Shown: positions 1-11,290, counted from the stretch's first letter. The stretch is DNA of 64,000 nt from Toxorhynchites rutilus septentrionalis (GCF_029784135.1 NC_073746.1:150385556-150449555); one strand, 5' to 3'. A program made the numbers and translations. Notes: generated by a model not told the origin, from the sequence alone.

Positions 1-376
1 TAATTATTTCTCTGTAATTATTACGGGGGAAACGACTTTGTATTTTGTGTTTTGTGAAATTGAAATTGATGTATCCGCGTAGATCCTCCAAATGAGGTCA
101 AGTTGGCTTCGAATGATCGGGGTTCGCGTAGATCCTTCAAATTAAAGCAAAATAAAGCCAATATTTTTTAGATTTCCTTTGAAATATTTCATGGATACAT
201 CGTATCTTTTGAAATCTGATTCATAGTTTACTTTCTGAGTAAATCCTATAGAAATAAATTTTAAAAAATCTCTGGATGTGACTATGTTCTGGAAGGAATT
301 TTGGTGTCCAAAAATTTTAAATTTACAAAGACACAATAAATTTGAATAATTTGCCAAAATTATTGTTCAAAAGACA
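1..376. other. AT-rich DNA, nothing recognised
   Basis: No coding signature, terminal repeat or RNA gene could be recognised. The phrase cgcgtagatcc occurs twice (about 76 and 126), which suggests a short local duplication. The stretch ends at the T/A-rich 3' end of the GACGTAG element that follows. Confidence 0.4.
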
Positions 377-657
377 AAAAAAAATTGTAAGGGGTTTTAT
401 CTAGGACACGATCGCATTTTCGACGTAGAATTACGCAATTTTATTAAGCAATCCACTTGTTTACCACTTCGAATATTATTTTAGAATGCATCGAAATTTT
501 TGAAATAACTTTTTAGTTTTTTCATTGTCACTACTTCAGTAGTAACGATTTTCATTTGAAATTCGAACAATTTCAAACTGATAGGTTGGCCTGGTAAACT
601 GATAGAGAAAAATATGGATATAGCTACCAGACTGTAGATTTACATATTCGATATATA

Positions 658-1932
658 AAGTCTGCTTCATTTAATATTGATACAAATTCTTTTGCTCATT
701 GTGGCACTCCTAGTGGACGGATTCGGAAACTTTTTTCACCCACGTGTCGGGAAATTCATTACCTTTCACCATGTATTTATGTCATAACACCAAACGATAG
801 CATTTTGTAAACAACCGCCATGGAAGCCGAACGGAGCGATAAAATTGTGCACAGTTTTCTTGAAAATCCATTGTTGTCGGCATCTAAGCTAGCTAAACAG
901 CTTAAAATGCCCAGAAATACCGTATGGTGTGTTATCAAGCAGTACAAGGAAACATTGACGACGGCTCGGAAGCCGCATTCGAAGCGTCGGAGTGGAACTG
1001 TCGACCGGAAACTGCGTGGGAAAGTCATCAAGGCCGTCAAGAGGAATCCCAATCTTTCAGACCGCGATTTGGCCAATAAGTTCCAGGCCGCTCACAGTAC
1101 GGTGCGACGAATTCGTCTCCGGGAAGGAATAAGGTCATTCCGAGCCAGCAAACAGCCAAATCGGACGCTGAAGCAGAACAATGTGGCCAGAATCCGTGCT
1201 CGAAAGCTGTACGACCAAGTGCTGACCAAGTTCGACGGATGTATTCTGATGGACGATGAGACCTACGTGAAGGCGGACTTTGGGCAAATCCCAGGTCAAA
1301 AATTTTATTTGGCGACGGCTCGGGGGGATGTACCTGCAAAATTTAAGTTCGTGTTTGCGGATAAATTCGCCCGCAAGTACATGATTTGGCAGGGGATATG
1401 CAGTTGTGGACAGAAAAGCAAAGTCTTTCTCACTGACAAGACAATGACATCAGAAACGGATTCTGCCGTTTATTCGTGCCCACGACCGTCCAGTAATGTT
1501 TTGGCCTGCCTCGCAAGCTGCCATTACAGCAAAACGGTTATGGAATGGTACGCAACGAACGGGGTCAGCGTAATACCGAAGGACCTCAGCCCCCCAAACT
1601 GCCCCCAGTTCCGGCCGATAGAGAAATACTGGGCAATCACGAAGCGGAGGCTTAAGGCAAAGGGAAAACTTGTTAGGAACATGACTCAAATGAAGAACTG
1701 GTGGAATCAAATCGACAAAACGGTGGACGAAAAGGGTGTGCGCCGCCTAATGTGCCGTATTACGGGAAAAGTACGAGAATTTCTTCGAAACAGCAATGAA
1801 TAATTTTTTTAATTTTTTTTATGAAAGAGTAAAAAAATGCTACATTTGTATGAAAAACAAATTATGAATTCGTTAATAAATGACTGAACTACACGCAATT
1901 GTTTGTGTTCCAATATTAAATGAAGCAGACTT
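658..1932 (+). mobile_element. DD37E (ITmD37E-like) transposon, 1275 bp
   Basis: Perfect 22-bp terminal inverted repeats (658-679 and 1911-1932, outer end aagtctgcttcatttaatat) are flanked by TA at 656-657 and 1933-1934, the usual target duplication of the IS630-Tc1-mariner superfamily. The single open frame inside encodes a transposase with 37 residues between the second and third catalytic positions. That spacing defines the DD37E lineage known from mosquitoes. The ends are well preserved, but the enzyme is inactivated. The element lies inside an older GACGTAG-family repeat. Confidence 0.9.
820..1803 (+). pseudogene. DD37E transposase with two offsetting frameshifts; second catalytic Asp lost
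   Basis: The 327-residue frame is open from ATG to TAA but is not functional. Residues 1-110 form the paired helix-turn-helix DNA-binding part. The first catalytic motif is ILMDDETYVK (Asp146). The third is RPIEKYW (Glu268). Where family members read WPDLASCHYSK, this copy reads ACLASCHYSK, so residue 230 is Cys instead of Asp. The cause is visible: between about 1455 and 1508 the family sequence continues in the +1 frame. A deletion near 1455 removed part of the segment after TMTSE, and loss of one base in the Asp codon at 1508-1509 restores the frame. The ORF therefore looks intact by length although about 17 residues are out of frame. The start is chosen because the next ATG is well inside the DNA-binding region. 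Relatives lie at 7939-8934, 30134-31150 and 48459-49208; the last is closest. Confidence 0.88.
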
Positions 1933-1974
1933 TAATATATTAATATATTACATTTACGATTGAACAGCACTGCC

Positions 1975-2420
1975 AAGCCGCACCATAATTTCCCATTCCC
2001 ACTCAGATATCGATCACAAACTATAAACACTTTTGCTTCTATATTCCGCTTGAGGTGGAATCGATCCCCACAACATTCAACAGTAAGGTATAATGACGAT
2101 TTTCTCAGGCTTCTCAGTTTAAAAATAAGTTTAAGGGACACACATTCCGGCCTGCACAACGACAAGCGAGTACAAAAGTACTCAACACCAAAAAATACTC
2201 CCGACTTACATGTATTTGCAAAGCGGATTCGCCCAGGCATATTAATTTTGAAGTCCGTGTTAGGGAAACACAGCTCGGTGGGAACAAAAATACCCCCAAA
2301 TTGCATGTATATTTGCAAACCGGACTTCCATAGGTACATCGATTTTGAAGTCTGTGTTGGGGAAACCGTCAATCGGGCTGATCAAAACTTGGCAGTTAGG
2401 GCGTTTGGATAAAGCTTGAC
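1975..2420. repeat. Short tandem repeat of about 94 bp within the GACGTAG element
   Basis: Two adjacent degenerate units share phrases such as catgtatttgcaaa, ttttgaagtc and gggaaac (about 2209 and 2303). A weaker third unit may lie upstream. Open frames run through both strands, as expected of a tandem array, and none resembles a known protein. Confidence 0.5.
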
Positions 2421-2844
2421 ATTCTGCAGTTATTCAATTGTTCATCTCATGAAAATAACATTTTGTCAATTGTGATAGACGCGTAGAAATATTTCCTCTC
2501 AATTGATGCAAACATCTTTCCGATCTATTAAGAAATGTTCGAGTTATAAGCATTCGAAATACGGGTAGGGTTAGCACACAAATCAGCAGAACAAATGTAT
2601 GAGAAAAGGAAATTCTTCCAGTTTTCACGAATTTAAACCGTCTAGAGATTAGAAAATTGTAATGTATAGCATATCAAACAAATCTTAGAGAATTTCAGAT
2701 TCGATTGGTATGCAAATCATGAGAATTCGTTCACAGTGAAAATAGTTATTAACTTTAACTTTATTTCATAAAAATGTGACCTGTTTCCTGATTTGGCACC
2801 CTTCCTGAAAGACGTAGTTCTACGTCAAAATATCGTGTCAAAAA

Positions 2845-3215
2845 AATGTAACCCGTCACACCTTCTGGGTGTGTGAGTCCTTCCTAGCCGGGACTCTGCG
2901 CAGTCAAGCAGTTGGCTTAAGCGCCACTCCCGTAAGGGAGGCCAACCGCCGTGTTTCTGGTTGCCCGGCCAATGAGAATCGAACTCCGAGGGCGGGTTTA
3001 TCTTTCTTCCCCCAAAACCTGGTTTGTTTCTCAATTTGAGCTGCGCTGTAAAGTGAACCCGAACACCGCTTGTCCAGTGGACAAGATTAAAGCCCGAGAG
3101 TGCTTGGGCCGATCCCCAGACCACAAATTCAGCAAAGTTTTCCTCACTGGACTTATTAAAAGGAATATCCTTGTCCACAATGAAGTTCGCTTCAGAGCGT
3201 AGGAGTGGATAGTGA
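2845..3215 (-). other. GC-richer segment with a tRNA B-box-like motif; possible SINE relic
   Basis: On the minus strand the motif gagttcgattctc (about 2977) resembles a Pol III B box. No convincing A box, tail or target duplication was found. A 134-residue minus frame crosses the segment but resembles no protein I know. It directly abuts the 5' end of the GACGTAG element at 2830. A SINE or other dispersed repeat is the best guess. Confidence 0.25.
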
Positions 3216-3239
3216 AAAGACACCAACAAAAAAAAGGAG

Positions 3240-3730
3240 TCTCAAACCGACTTTTGACCGTTTAACAACAAAAAAAAAACCAGATTGGGTTGCCAGTACT
3301 TAGGCCACACCGCTAGCCAGTAAAATACTCAATACAATTCAAAACAACTACAACAAAATTTTACATAATTTATTAAAATACAGGAAAACGAACTGCAGCA
3401 TAATAACAACAAAACTATTTTAAATTTATTTACACATAACAAAAAATTTTAATCTACTCCAGACTCGAACATTAATTGATTAGGTTCTGACATAGCAATT
3501 AGCTCGCTACACTAAAGGCACATTCAAATAGTTTTGGCAATGGCGGTTGACTTTCTAGTCATACTGCTATGGCTTCTCTATTCACTCACATTCAATGGCT
3601 ATTGTGTGTGTACTTTTGTGTGGTGTTGCTTTTGTTCTTGTGTTCTATAGCGCACCTCTCATTTATTGGGGTGTTGTGTATTATTTCCCTACATGCGCAT
3701 GTTAAATGGAAAATAAAAATGGGTACTCAC
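3240..3730. other. Non-repetitive AT-rich DNA downstream of the candidate exons
   Basis: This stretch has no terminal repeats and no similarity to other parts of the window. It would be intron or flank of the minus-strand exons at 3731-4024. Confidence 0.4.
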
Positions 3731-4024
3731 TACCATGGATTTACGTGATACGGCGGCGAAGAGCGATGAACTTCCGCTGATGACGAGCCGCCGGGAGCGC
3801 GAGAATTTTGCTGCGGCCCTCGTGTTAACCGAGAGGGCCAATTCCAACGTAGCCGTGGGGTCAGAGGTGGTGCCACCTAGAAACAACAAATGAAAAGCGC
3901 ACACACAAGCCATTTAAAATATGCCACACAATAGCAGTGCCAATGCTTACCTCCAATTAAATTTTACTCGATGCACTGGAGGGTAAAATTTGAATTTAAG
4001 TCTAAATTGAGCTAACTGCTCGCA
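3731..4024 (-). other. Two candidate host exons separated by a 74-bp intron
   Basis: On the minus strand, a pyrimidine-rich tract ending tttttttcgtag precedes exon A (4024 to 3951, 74 bp). Exon A ends ggag before the donor gtaagc. A 74-bp intron ends in the acceptor tgttgtttctag. Exon B (3876 to 3731, 146 bp) ends before the consensus donor gtgagt. Exon B is GC-rich against AT-rich surroundings, and two of its three frames are open throughout. The only frame open across exon A joins to a frame with an early stop in exon B, so the pair is better read as untranslated or partly untranslated exons; an ATG sits four codons' width or less from exon B's end. Intron size is typical of insects. No protein identity could be assigned. 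Confidence 0.42.
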
Positions 4025-4540
4025 CTACGAAAAAAAGAACAAACAAAGAAAAATACAAATGAGTACTACTACTAGGGTGTAGTGAAGTACCAACTACCTC
4101 TTTTTAATTGAAAAGCCGGAACCACACACTGCTGCCTCTTCCACGAGCCAAGTTGAAATGGAAGAATATTTCTTCTAAGTCCTCAGATCAGCGCAATGAT
4201 CAAAAGTACCGGAACTACGAAATTTTTAACGATATTAATAATACGTAGTCTTACCCTCAACCCCCTTGCCTAAATCTGTCCTCTTTTCAAACATTTTCGG
4301 GATATTATCTTTAATTTCCCGAGCGCAGCTTAAATCCAAGAAAACCCGCCAAAACATTCCCGGTTAAGGAAACTTGAATTACTTAGAAAAAACTCACATG
4401 AGTGTCTAAGACATTTTGTGAGACGTGTCTTGGCTAAATTGAGCCGTCGAGTTACATCTGACACTCAATTATTGAATCGAAGTTGAAACGAAAAGGGGAA
4501 AAGCATTCGCTTTGCAGTTCATCCTAAAACATACACATAG
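4025..4540. other. Unassigned, probably single-copy DNA
   Basis: No coding or repeat signature was seen. It lies upstream of the minus-strand exon pair. Confidence 0.35.
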
Positions 4541-4699
4541 AAAAAGACACTCTGATTCCACACACCAGAGTTGTGTTGAATCTGACGTTCATACTCATAG
4601 AAACGAGGGGCTCAACAATACTAAAATCAGTGCAGCGCTACAATCTACCTTTTAAAATTACTTCTTATTTTACTATAAAATTCCTAGTACTTCTACCAA

Positions 4700-5035
4700 A
4701 ACTCGACATTATAATATCAGATTATTTTCAGACACAATTCTCGTTCAAGATTTTTCAACCACTTGCAAATAACATGTTTCTCCGTTACGTTACATGCCAA
4801 ATTTGGTTTTATTTGCTTGATTAATTCTCGAGTAATGCAGAAATTTGTGTTCCATTTGTATGGCAGAACTAGCCCCTCCCTTCTCCTTAAGAGAGAGGGG
4901 GAGGAGTATCTAACCACCATATATTCATTTATTGCACCCTAAAACCTCCACATGCCAAATTTCATTTCGTTTGCTTGATTAATTCTCGAGAAATATAGTA
5001 ATTTGTGTTTCATTTGCATTGCAAGCCCCCCCTTT
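4700..5035 (-). repeat. Helitron-associated minisatellite, copy 1
   Basis: Units of about 157 bp repeat the phrases tttgcttgattaattctcga, cagaaatttgtgt and catttgtatggcag, each followed by a pyrimidine/purine-rich run. The segment from 4702 is nearly identical to 40608 onward, where the same sequence follows a Helitron-like end. It is non-coding. Confidence 0.6.
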
Positions 5036-5483
5036 AAGAAGAATTTGCGTAAGTTAGTTTATACTGAACATTCATGTACATCATATTAGCTTTAAGATAA
5101 TAATTGTATAGTTAGTAGTAAGGTGCTTGCTCACCAGAAGAATCCACCAGCTGATTGACTGGTTACAGTTATTTATAAACTTTACAGCCAAAATTGTAAA
5201 TAAAGAAGAAAAAAAATATCAGCATGCCCATTATAAAACATAAACCAGTTTGCCATTGTTTGCCTAGCTGATAAATGGGCTCTTCCGGGCAACTCTGCTA
5301 TTCATCCTCTGTGCTACGAGACAGCGACGAATAGCTCGATCGAAAACTGAAAGCTAAAGGATTTCCTGGACCTTCGAGTTCGTTTTATCTACGTTTCGCG
5401 CTTCCTGCCTCTGCCAGGTCGATTCACGACAGATTCGAACGTTTGGTTTTAGAAGAATTTTTCCAATTGCTGCCTTGCTGGTA

Positions 5484-5861
5484 GGGGAGGACGGGGTAAG
5501 ACCGTGCGGCGGGGTAAGACGGGCCACTCCTAGTTTTATAAGAAATCCTCAGTATTTTGGCTAATATGCTACGCAAGAAGCATTTATAGCATATTTTTGT
5601 CATTTCGAAATACCTTGCAACACTTGAGCGCACGAAATATCAAAATTGTAGTTGCAAGCAATCTAATTTTTTAGTGTTTTTTAATCATTTCAAAAATTAA
5701 TGAAAATACGCCGAAAAAGTTATACAATCAACAGTTACACAGTTTTAGTAGTAGATTATTATATACTCAATTATATGTAGCACAACAAATAGGGGAAATC
5801 CTAAAGGACGTTTAACTGAAAATTGCTTTTCTTAGGGGGACGGTCGTACCCCGTCTTCCCA
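5484..5861. mobile_element. MITE of 378 bp with ggacggggta termini
   Basis: The left end ggggaggacggggtaagacc and the complement of the right end (tgggaagacggggtacgacc) form imperfect inverted repeats. TA flanks both sides (5482-5483 and 5862-5863). There is no coding capacity. TA duplication suggests Tc1/mariner/pogo-type mobilisation. Confidence 0.6.
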
Positions 5862-6418
5862 TACTGTATTTCTTAGCACATCGCGAACCATATTTCAACT
5901 GAACCATGAAAATGCGATCACGTGTACAAACGCACCAGGTCAGTCATTTGCTTCAAAACATGTCAAAATGTCGAAACATGAACTATCGAGGGGTCTTCCG
6001 ATGGAAATTTATCGAATACATATTGATGTTAGAAGTGGGCACTTTTTCGTCATTTTTTCAATACAAATAGACTTTCTGTTTCTTTAAGTTAAACTTTTTT
6101 CTCAGTATTCCATGAGTGAAACTTTAAAAAAATATAATAAATGAGACATAAGAATAGATAACAGTGTGTTTACATTAATCTGAACCAAATAAATGCAAGA
6201 AATTCAGAAAATAATGATGTTGGAACTTCATTTTGTCTGTAATTGTATATATCCTACCTCTTTCTGTAAATGAATGACAATAAGTTAGAATTGTCTATAA
6301 AAAATAGTTCAATGAGTGATTGTAAAATACGGACCAAAAATTTACAGGCTTATTTTGTCCGTATACAATGTTTATATGATATTTTATATCTAACGGACTT
6401 TTTGACAAAAATGAAATA

Positions 6419-7624
6419 AGGTACACCGGGGCATGTTGAAATTCGGGGTAAGTTAAAACAGAAACCATAACTTTCACTAGGAATGGCGGATTGACGCGAT
6501 AAGAATTTATATAGTAAACATTAACTTTCAACCTACCTTATGACGGTTATTACCAGAATATTAGAATGCCTTAACGCAGTCCGCGTCTTTGTTTACTTTT
6601 CCTTGTTTTGTGAAATCAAAACAAACATTTTTGCGCGCTGACTCAATCGGTCCTAAAACACTGATTTTTTCAAATATATCGCCAGAATCGCACGTCAGGT
6701 AATCAAATAAGGATAATCAAGTATAGTGGTTTAGGAAACTAAACTGAAAATCTTTTTCTGTATAGCTCTGAACATTTAAACACACACTCAAATTTTTTTC
6801 AACCCTGGGGTAAGTTGAAACCAGTTAAAATCTACTATTTTCAATTTTCAATTTCAAACATTGCTGCAGGTGTCGGACGTTATTTGTCGGTGATTACTAT
6901 ATTGATGAATGATGATAAATTAAAAAATAAGAATCATTCATATTTCGTTCCTCAGTATGTTCTACATAATTTATGAATACACAGACGTGATACAAGTCAA
7001 ATTTGTTAATTTTGCAATTAGGGGTTGTTCAAATATTACATAACGTAACGTGTTTACTATTTTAGACTCCTTCTTCCCTACATAACATGTAACAAATGGT
7101 CATTTGCATAAAAATGTTTAGATTTAGTTGGATTTATTCCTAAACAAGTTTCCACTAGGCCTTTCTGAGTACTTTACGTAATATTTGAATATTATTTGAT
7201 CCCATAAACCTCATTAGAGATCGTTTTAAGTGACTCTACTCTGACATCAAAGCATCTAAAATACATCGCACGTGTACTAAAACTCTATTTTCCAAATATT
7301 TATATGTAATTCTTTCATTTTAGAGTTTCATAAATCAGTTGTAGGTGATTCGAGAAGCGAAACCACACAATAAACTCATGATAGTTCCGCGTTCCAACTC
7401 ATCCCGCTCTACGTGACAAGTTGATACAATGCATATGATAGCTAAACATTTGAAAAATTGATATTTTTCGAAACATCCAGTGTGAACCCTATTTTTTATC
7501 GAAATTCATCTGTCATACCTTGTATGTGCCGCAAACAGATTTGAATTTAGTGGTTTGGTGATTTTCTGAGATAACTTTCAGGTTGAACTTCAAAAAAATC
7601 GTTTCAACTTGTCCCGGTGTACCT
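6419..7624. mobile_element. Non-autonomous TIR element of 1206 bp, TA target duplication
   Basis: The termini aggtacaccggggcatgttg and its near inverse caacttgtcccggtgtacct are flanked by TA at 6417-6418 and 7625-7626. The phrase ggggtaagttgaaa recurs inside (about 6450 and 6806), so terminal motifs are repeated within the element. No transposase remains. It ends 32 bp before the mariner at 7657. Confidence 0.65.
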
Positions 7625-7809
7625 TAACAGTTATTTTTCATCAGACTCGAACGGTATTAGGTTGGGGAAAAAGTAATCCACTATTTTCTCGGTAGTAGGC
7701 TTTAGTGATTAATGTCTCGCATAATATCGATCATATAATTTCAAGTTTAGGCCTCGTTGTGAAGTTTACATTTCACACAAAAAAATCCTTTGCTGATTCG
7801 TTTCATTTA

Positions 7810-9086
7810 AAGGGTGTGTCACATCAAATTGCATCATGGAAAAAACGCTGTAGAAATTCGCCCAGTAGACCGATCTTTTTGAAAATTTTAGACAGTAAAA
7901 TAAAAACTATTAAAGAGCTTTTGGCATTTTCTTTTTATTCATACTTCGAGCCCAAGCCCGTATGCTCGCACCTTCCTCTTTATCCCGTCCACAAGGTTCT
8001 GTACAACGTCAGGTTGTAGTTTTTTTTTAACAGAAATCCATTTTCTCTTGAAGTCCGCCTCCGATTTGACAACTTTTGGGTTCTTCCGGAGGGCCTGCTT
8101 CATAATCGCCCAATATTTCTCTATTGGGCGAAGCTCCGGCGCGTTGGGCGGGTTCATTTCCTTTGGCACGAAGGTGACCCCGTTGGCTTCGTACCACTCC
8201 AACACGTCCTTTGAATAGTGGCACGAAGCGAGATCCGGCCAGAAGATGGTCGGGCCCTCGTGCTGCTTCAATAGTGATAGTAAGCGCTTCTGTAGGCACT
8301 CCTTAAGGTAAACCTGTCCGTTTACCGTGCCGGTCATCACGAAGGGGGCGCTCCGCTTTCCGCAAGAGTAGATAGCTTGCCACACCATGTACTTTTTGAC
8401 AAACTTGGATAGTTTCTGCTTGCGAATCTCCTCCGGAACGCTGAATTTGTCCTCTGCGGAGAAGAACAACAGGCCCGGCAGCTGACGAAAGTCCGCTTTG
8501 ACGTAGGTTTCGTCGTCCATTACCAGGCAATGCGGCTTCGTCAGCATTTCGGTGTACAGCTTCCGGGCTCGCGTCTTCCCCACAATGTTTTGCCTTTCGT
8601 CGCGGTTAGGAGCCTTCTGAACCTTGTATGTACGCAGGCCCTCCCGCTGCTTGGTCCGCTGGACGAATGAACTTGACAAATTCAGCTTATTCTCGGATCA
8701 CGTCGAAACTGCTTAGCTACGCGCTTGTGATCTTTTTCACTGACGGAGCATCCATTTTTGCCGTTCTTCACCTTCCGGTCGATGGTTAGGTTCTCGAAGT
8801 ATCGTTTTAGTACTCTGCTGACCGTGGATTGGAGCATGACCCAGCATCTTACCGATGTCCCGATGTGACAACTCCGGATTCTCGAAATGAGTGCACAGGA
8901 TTAATTCACGACGCTCTTTTTCGTTTGACGACATTTTTCCAAATTTACGAAAAATTGACAGTGAAGCATGGCCAACGTGATCTATACACTCTTATCTAAT
9001 TATAAGCGAAAGCTGAAGATATAATTCCTAAAAATTAAATTTCTACAGCGTTTTTTCCGTGATGCAATTTGATGTGACACACCCTT
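7810..9086 (-). mobile_element. DD37E transposon of 1277 bp nested in a mariner
   Basis: Inverted termini of about 48 bp begin aagggtgtgtcacatcaaat and are flanked by TA (7808-7809 and 9087-9088) within mariner sequence. The ends and coding region are closely similar to the copy at 29981-31279, in the opposite orientation. It inserted after the mariner. Confidence 0.92.
7939..8934 (-). pseudogene. DD37E transposase, frameshifted in the DNA-binding region
   Basis: Reading leftwards, the N-terminal frame (8934 to about 8820) starts MSSNEKERRELIL and covers the first helix-turn-helix. A one-base insertion near 8836 shifts the frame. Further on, a 22-bp deletion near 8700, relative to the copy at 30134, shifts it again. 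From 8679 to 7939 the catalytic domain is open (246 residues). It shows MDDETYVK, WPDLASCHYSK and RPIEKYW, with the three acidic residues intact and 37-residue spacing. The catalytic core thus survives while the DNA-binding part is broken. It belongs to the same subfamily as 30134-31150 and a different one from 820-1803. Confidence 0.9.
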
Positions 9087-9106
9087 TAGTTGTGATTTAC
9101 AGGGTG

Positions 9107-9660
9107 TTAACAATGCAAGTCACAAAAGAGAAATTTTACACTTTTTGCTTTATAAAGGCGAAAATGCAAGGCAAATCGACGAAATTGTGAATGGTGTTTA
9201 TGGTACCGATACTGTAACAGCTAAATACGTTCAATATTATTTTTTTTATTTTTATAGAAACAAAATATTTTTTTGTGCAATACACTGAATTCAGATCTCA
9301 ACAGTCAACGACTGGATCGTTTGAAGCCAGTGATTGACAAGAAACGTCCAGAATTGGCCAACAGAAGAGATGTTGTGTTTCATCAGGGCACACATGTGAC
9401 CCACCAAAAACTCCGGGAGCTTTGTTGAGATGTTTTAATGCATTCAACATATAGTCCGGACTTAGCTCCAAGCGATTATCATCTTTTTCTCGCATTGCAG
9501 AACTTCCTTAGTGATAAGAAATTGGAATAAAGTGAACATTGTAAAAATCGATTGATAGAGTTTTTCGTCAATAAGGACCAAGGCTTCTACATATAAGAGA
9601 TGCATGATGGAGATACATTTAGAATGGAATCAAATTTTACAACAAAACGGTGTATATTTG
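9107..9660 (+). pseudogene. Mariner transposase relic (irritans type)
   Basis: The first segment (9107-9245) reads HFLLYKGENARQIDEIV, the mariner N-terminal helix-turn-helix. After an AT-rich break, 9290-9520 reads LANRRDVVFHQGTHVTH, then a stop, then YSPDLAPSDYHLFLALQNF. The second catalytic motif has Gly where HQD is expected, and the SPDLAPSDYH block carrying the third Asp is present. Stops, frameshifts and a large central deletion make it non-functional. Wording of the conserved blocks fits the irritans subfamily. Confidence 0.85.
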
Positions 9661-9745
9661 CCCAAAATTGGACACCCCGAAGCATATTAAATAAAGTTTT
9701 GAATTTCACGCAAAAATAATGGATTTCTTTCTCCCCAACATATTA

Positions 9746-10074
9746 TTCTAGCTATTTGATACGTTTCACCTACAAAACTTATTATTCGCCGAGAAGACAA
9801 GAAATTGAGAAATAATAATCACATTCGTTCACCGTAGCGTTTACTCACCACATTTTCATTTGCATTCACGTTCACTCACTGGCTTGAAATTAATAGTTCT
9901 TTTCCAGCTCTGACTCATTTCATGATAAGCATTGGAAAATCAAGCTACAAAGTCAATGTTTATGAGGAATGGTAATTCTTCCTTATTATTACTAATTGAT
10001 GTACGTGGTTGACGTTGTTATTAACTATTTGAAGCTCGATTGATGAATAATAACAATGGGTTTCAAGTATCATG
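9746..10074. other. Unassigned AT-rich DNA
   Basis: No coding, RNA or terminal-repeat signature was seen. Short cattcac/gttcac phrases recur locally. Confidence 0.35.
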
Positions 10075-10530
10075 CGTCATTCTGTCTGTCTTTCTGATTC
10101 TTATGGACTCGGAAACAACTGAATCGATCGACGTGAAAGTTGGTATGTAGAGGTGTTTGGGGGTCGGGGAAGGTTCTTATGATAGTTCGAGACCCCTCCC
10201 CCCTCTCTCTGCCATACAAATAAAACACAAATTTCTGCACAACTCAAGAATTAATCCAGCAATTGGAACCAAATTTGGCATATGGAGGTTTCAGTGAGCA
10301 ATAAATGTTCCTATGGTGGTCTCTCTAAAGGAGGGGGAGGGGTTGCATAACTCGACAACTAATTAGGTAAATTGAACCAAATTTGGCATGTGAAGGTTTT
10401 AGAGGACACGAAATGTTTTTATGGTGATTCGACAGAACAAGCCTCTCTCTAAGGATAAAGGGGCTGCCATACAAATGAAACACGAACTTCTGCATAACTC
10501 GAGAACTAATCAAGCAAGTGGAGCCATATT
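10075..10530 (+). repeat. Helitron-associated minisatellite, copy 2
   Basis: Three degenerate units share aaatttggcatatggaggtt, gccatacaaatgaaacac and ctgcataactcgagaactaa. They correspond, in opposite orientation, to the arrays at 4700 and 40820. The leading part (tctgtctgtctttctgattc) is of the kind that follows insect Helitron 5' ends, but no clear end was found here. Confidence 0.55.
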
Positions 10531-10539
10531 TTGGATGTG

Positions 10540-10743
10540 GGGGTTACTGGGCCATTCAAAGGACAATGACCATCCTGGTGCAGCGAAACAGTTTGAAGAC
10601 GAGAAATTGCAGGAGTTGTTCAATGCAGACGCAACAACAATTGGTAGGATCACTGAATGTGTCCCGAACAGTAATTGGCCGTCGTTAGAAAGCCATGGGA
10701 AAAATCCAGAAGCTCGACAAATGGGTGCCACACATATCGAATG
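10540..10743 (+). pseudogene. Mariner transposase fragment, N-terminal part
   Basis: The open segment reads DNDHPGAAKQFEDEKLQELF and, after a small frameshift, phrases equivalent to GRRLKAMGKIQK and WVPH. This is the region between the first and second helix-turn-helix motifs of mariner transposases, which typically reads PGRPKKFEDEEL. Only about 70 residues are preserved. It abuts the minisatellite on its left and an AT-rich repeat on its right, so it is a rearranged fragment without its own ends. Confidence 0.7.
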
Positions 10744-10749
10744 AATTTA

Positions 10750-11290
10750 CACACACAAATATTACGTAAACATTAGTAATAATTCTTCAAAAAAAAAAAT
10801 GGATGTTGTTGATAGAAAAACTTTTTCCCTGTAGCATTGCCCTTCTACCAATGTATGGATGTCTTGTTGTTTATTGTGTGGTATATTCATATTTTTTATA
10901 ATAAAAAAAATATTTTAATTAAAAAAATGTGTAAGTTTTTCTACCTTTTTCTGTTTAAAAACATGTCACGAACATGGCAATCACGAGAATTTACACACCA
11001 AAATGTTACGAGTTAAACATTAGTTTTTAGGAGTCAAAAATGCCATATATTTCAAAAGCTATAAGGGATAGGATTAGATGAGTTTTTTCAAAGAAAGCAA
11101 AACAAGTTGTTAGAAAAACTCTGTGGAAGTGCCCTTCTTCCGAAGTTTGTATGTCCTTTTTCCGAAGTTTGGATGTCCTTTTTCCGAAAACTTGTTGGAT
11201 GCATGTACTATTCATACTTTTTTTTTCAGAATTGATAAAATACGTTCTTGAGAAACATGAATTTTTATTTTTTTTTCATGTATTGTTTTG
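10750..11290 (+). repeat. AT-rich repeat, two units, related to 59.9-62.4 kb
   Basis: Two units of about 235 bp share acattagtaataattcttca, aaaaactttttccctgt and gcccttct(t/a)cc. The same motifs, with ccctgtgaaggtgcccatct, occur near 60420-60660 and 62200-62430. There is no coding signature. Confidence 0.5.

Larger units (their letters stand above)
377..2830 (-). mobile_element. GACGTAG-family element, interrupted by a DD37E transposon
   Basis: The 5' end is the near-palindrome gacgtagttctacgtc at 2811-2826, read leftwards. The adjoining 200 bases match the 5' regions at 29614 and 46911, with shared phrases such as aaacaggtcac and gaaataaagtta. The presumed 3' end at 377-590 matches 44956-45170: a gacgtag half-motif at 422, a segment resembling tgtcctagacacaacc, then a T-run on the minus strand. 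If both ends belong to one element, it is about 1.2 kb once the DD37E insertion (658-1932) is removed. It is non-autonomous, with no intact open frame. The pairing of the two ends is inferred from orientation. Confidence 0.5.
7657..9743 (+). mobile_element. Irritans-type mariner, interrupted by a DD37E element
   Basis: The inverted termini ttaggttggggaaaaagtaa and (complement) at 9721-9743 are flanked by TA at 7655-7656 and 9744-9745. Once the nested DD37E copy (7810-9086) and one TA are removed, about 0.8 kb is left, shorter than the usual 1.3 kb, so the central coding region has been deleted. Transposase remnants lie at 9107-9660. Confidence 0.82.

Noticed and set aside
777..1710. Minus-strand open frames across the first transposase (777-1076, 1037-1339, 1450-1710)
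   Set aside because: They are antisense shadows of the DD37E coding region and have no domains of their own.
1932..2412. Protein-coding gene on either strand (146 and 150 residues)
   Set aside because: Both strands are open because of a short tandem repeat; the translated products are themselves repetitive and resemble nothing known.
4573..4920. Small open frames at 4573-4824 and 4717-4920
   Set aside because: They lie in or overlap the Helitron-type minisatellite and are not preserved in the matching copy at 40608.
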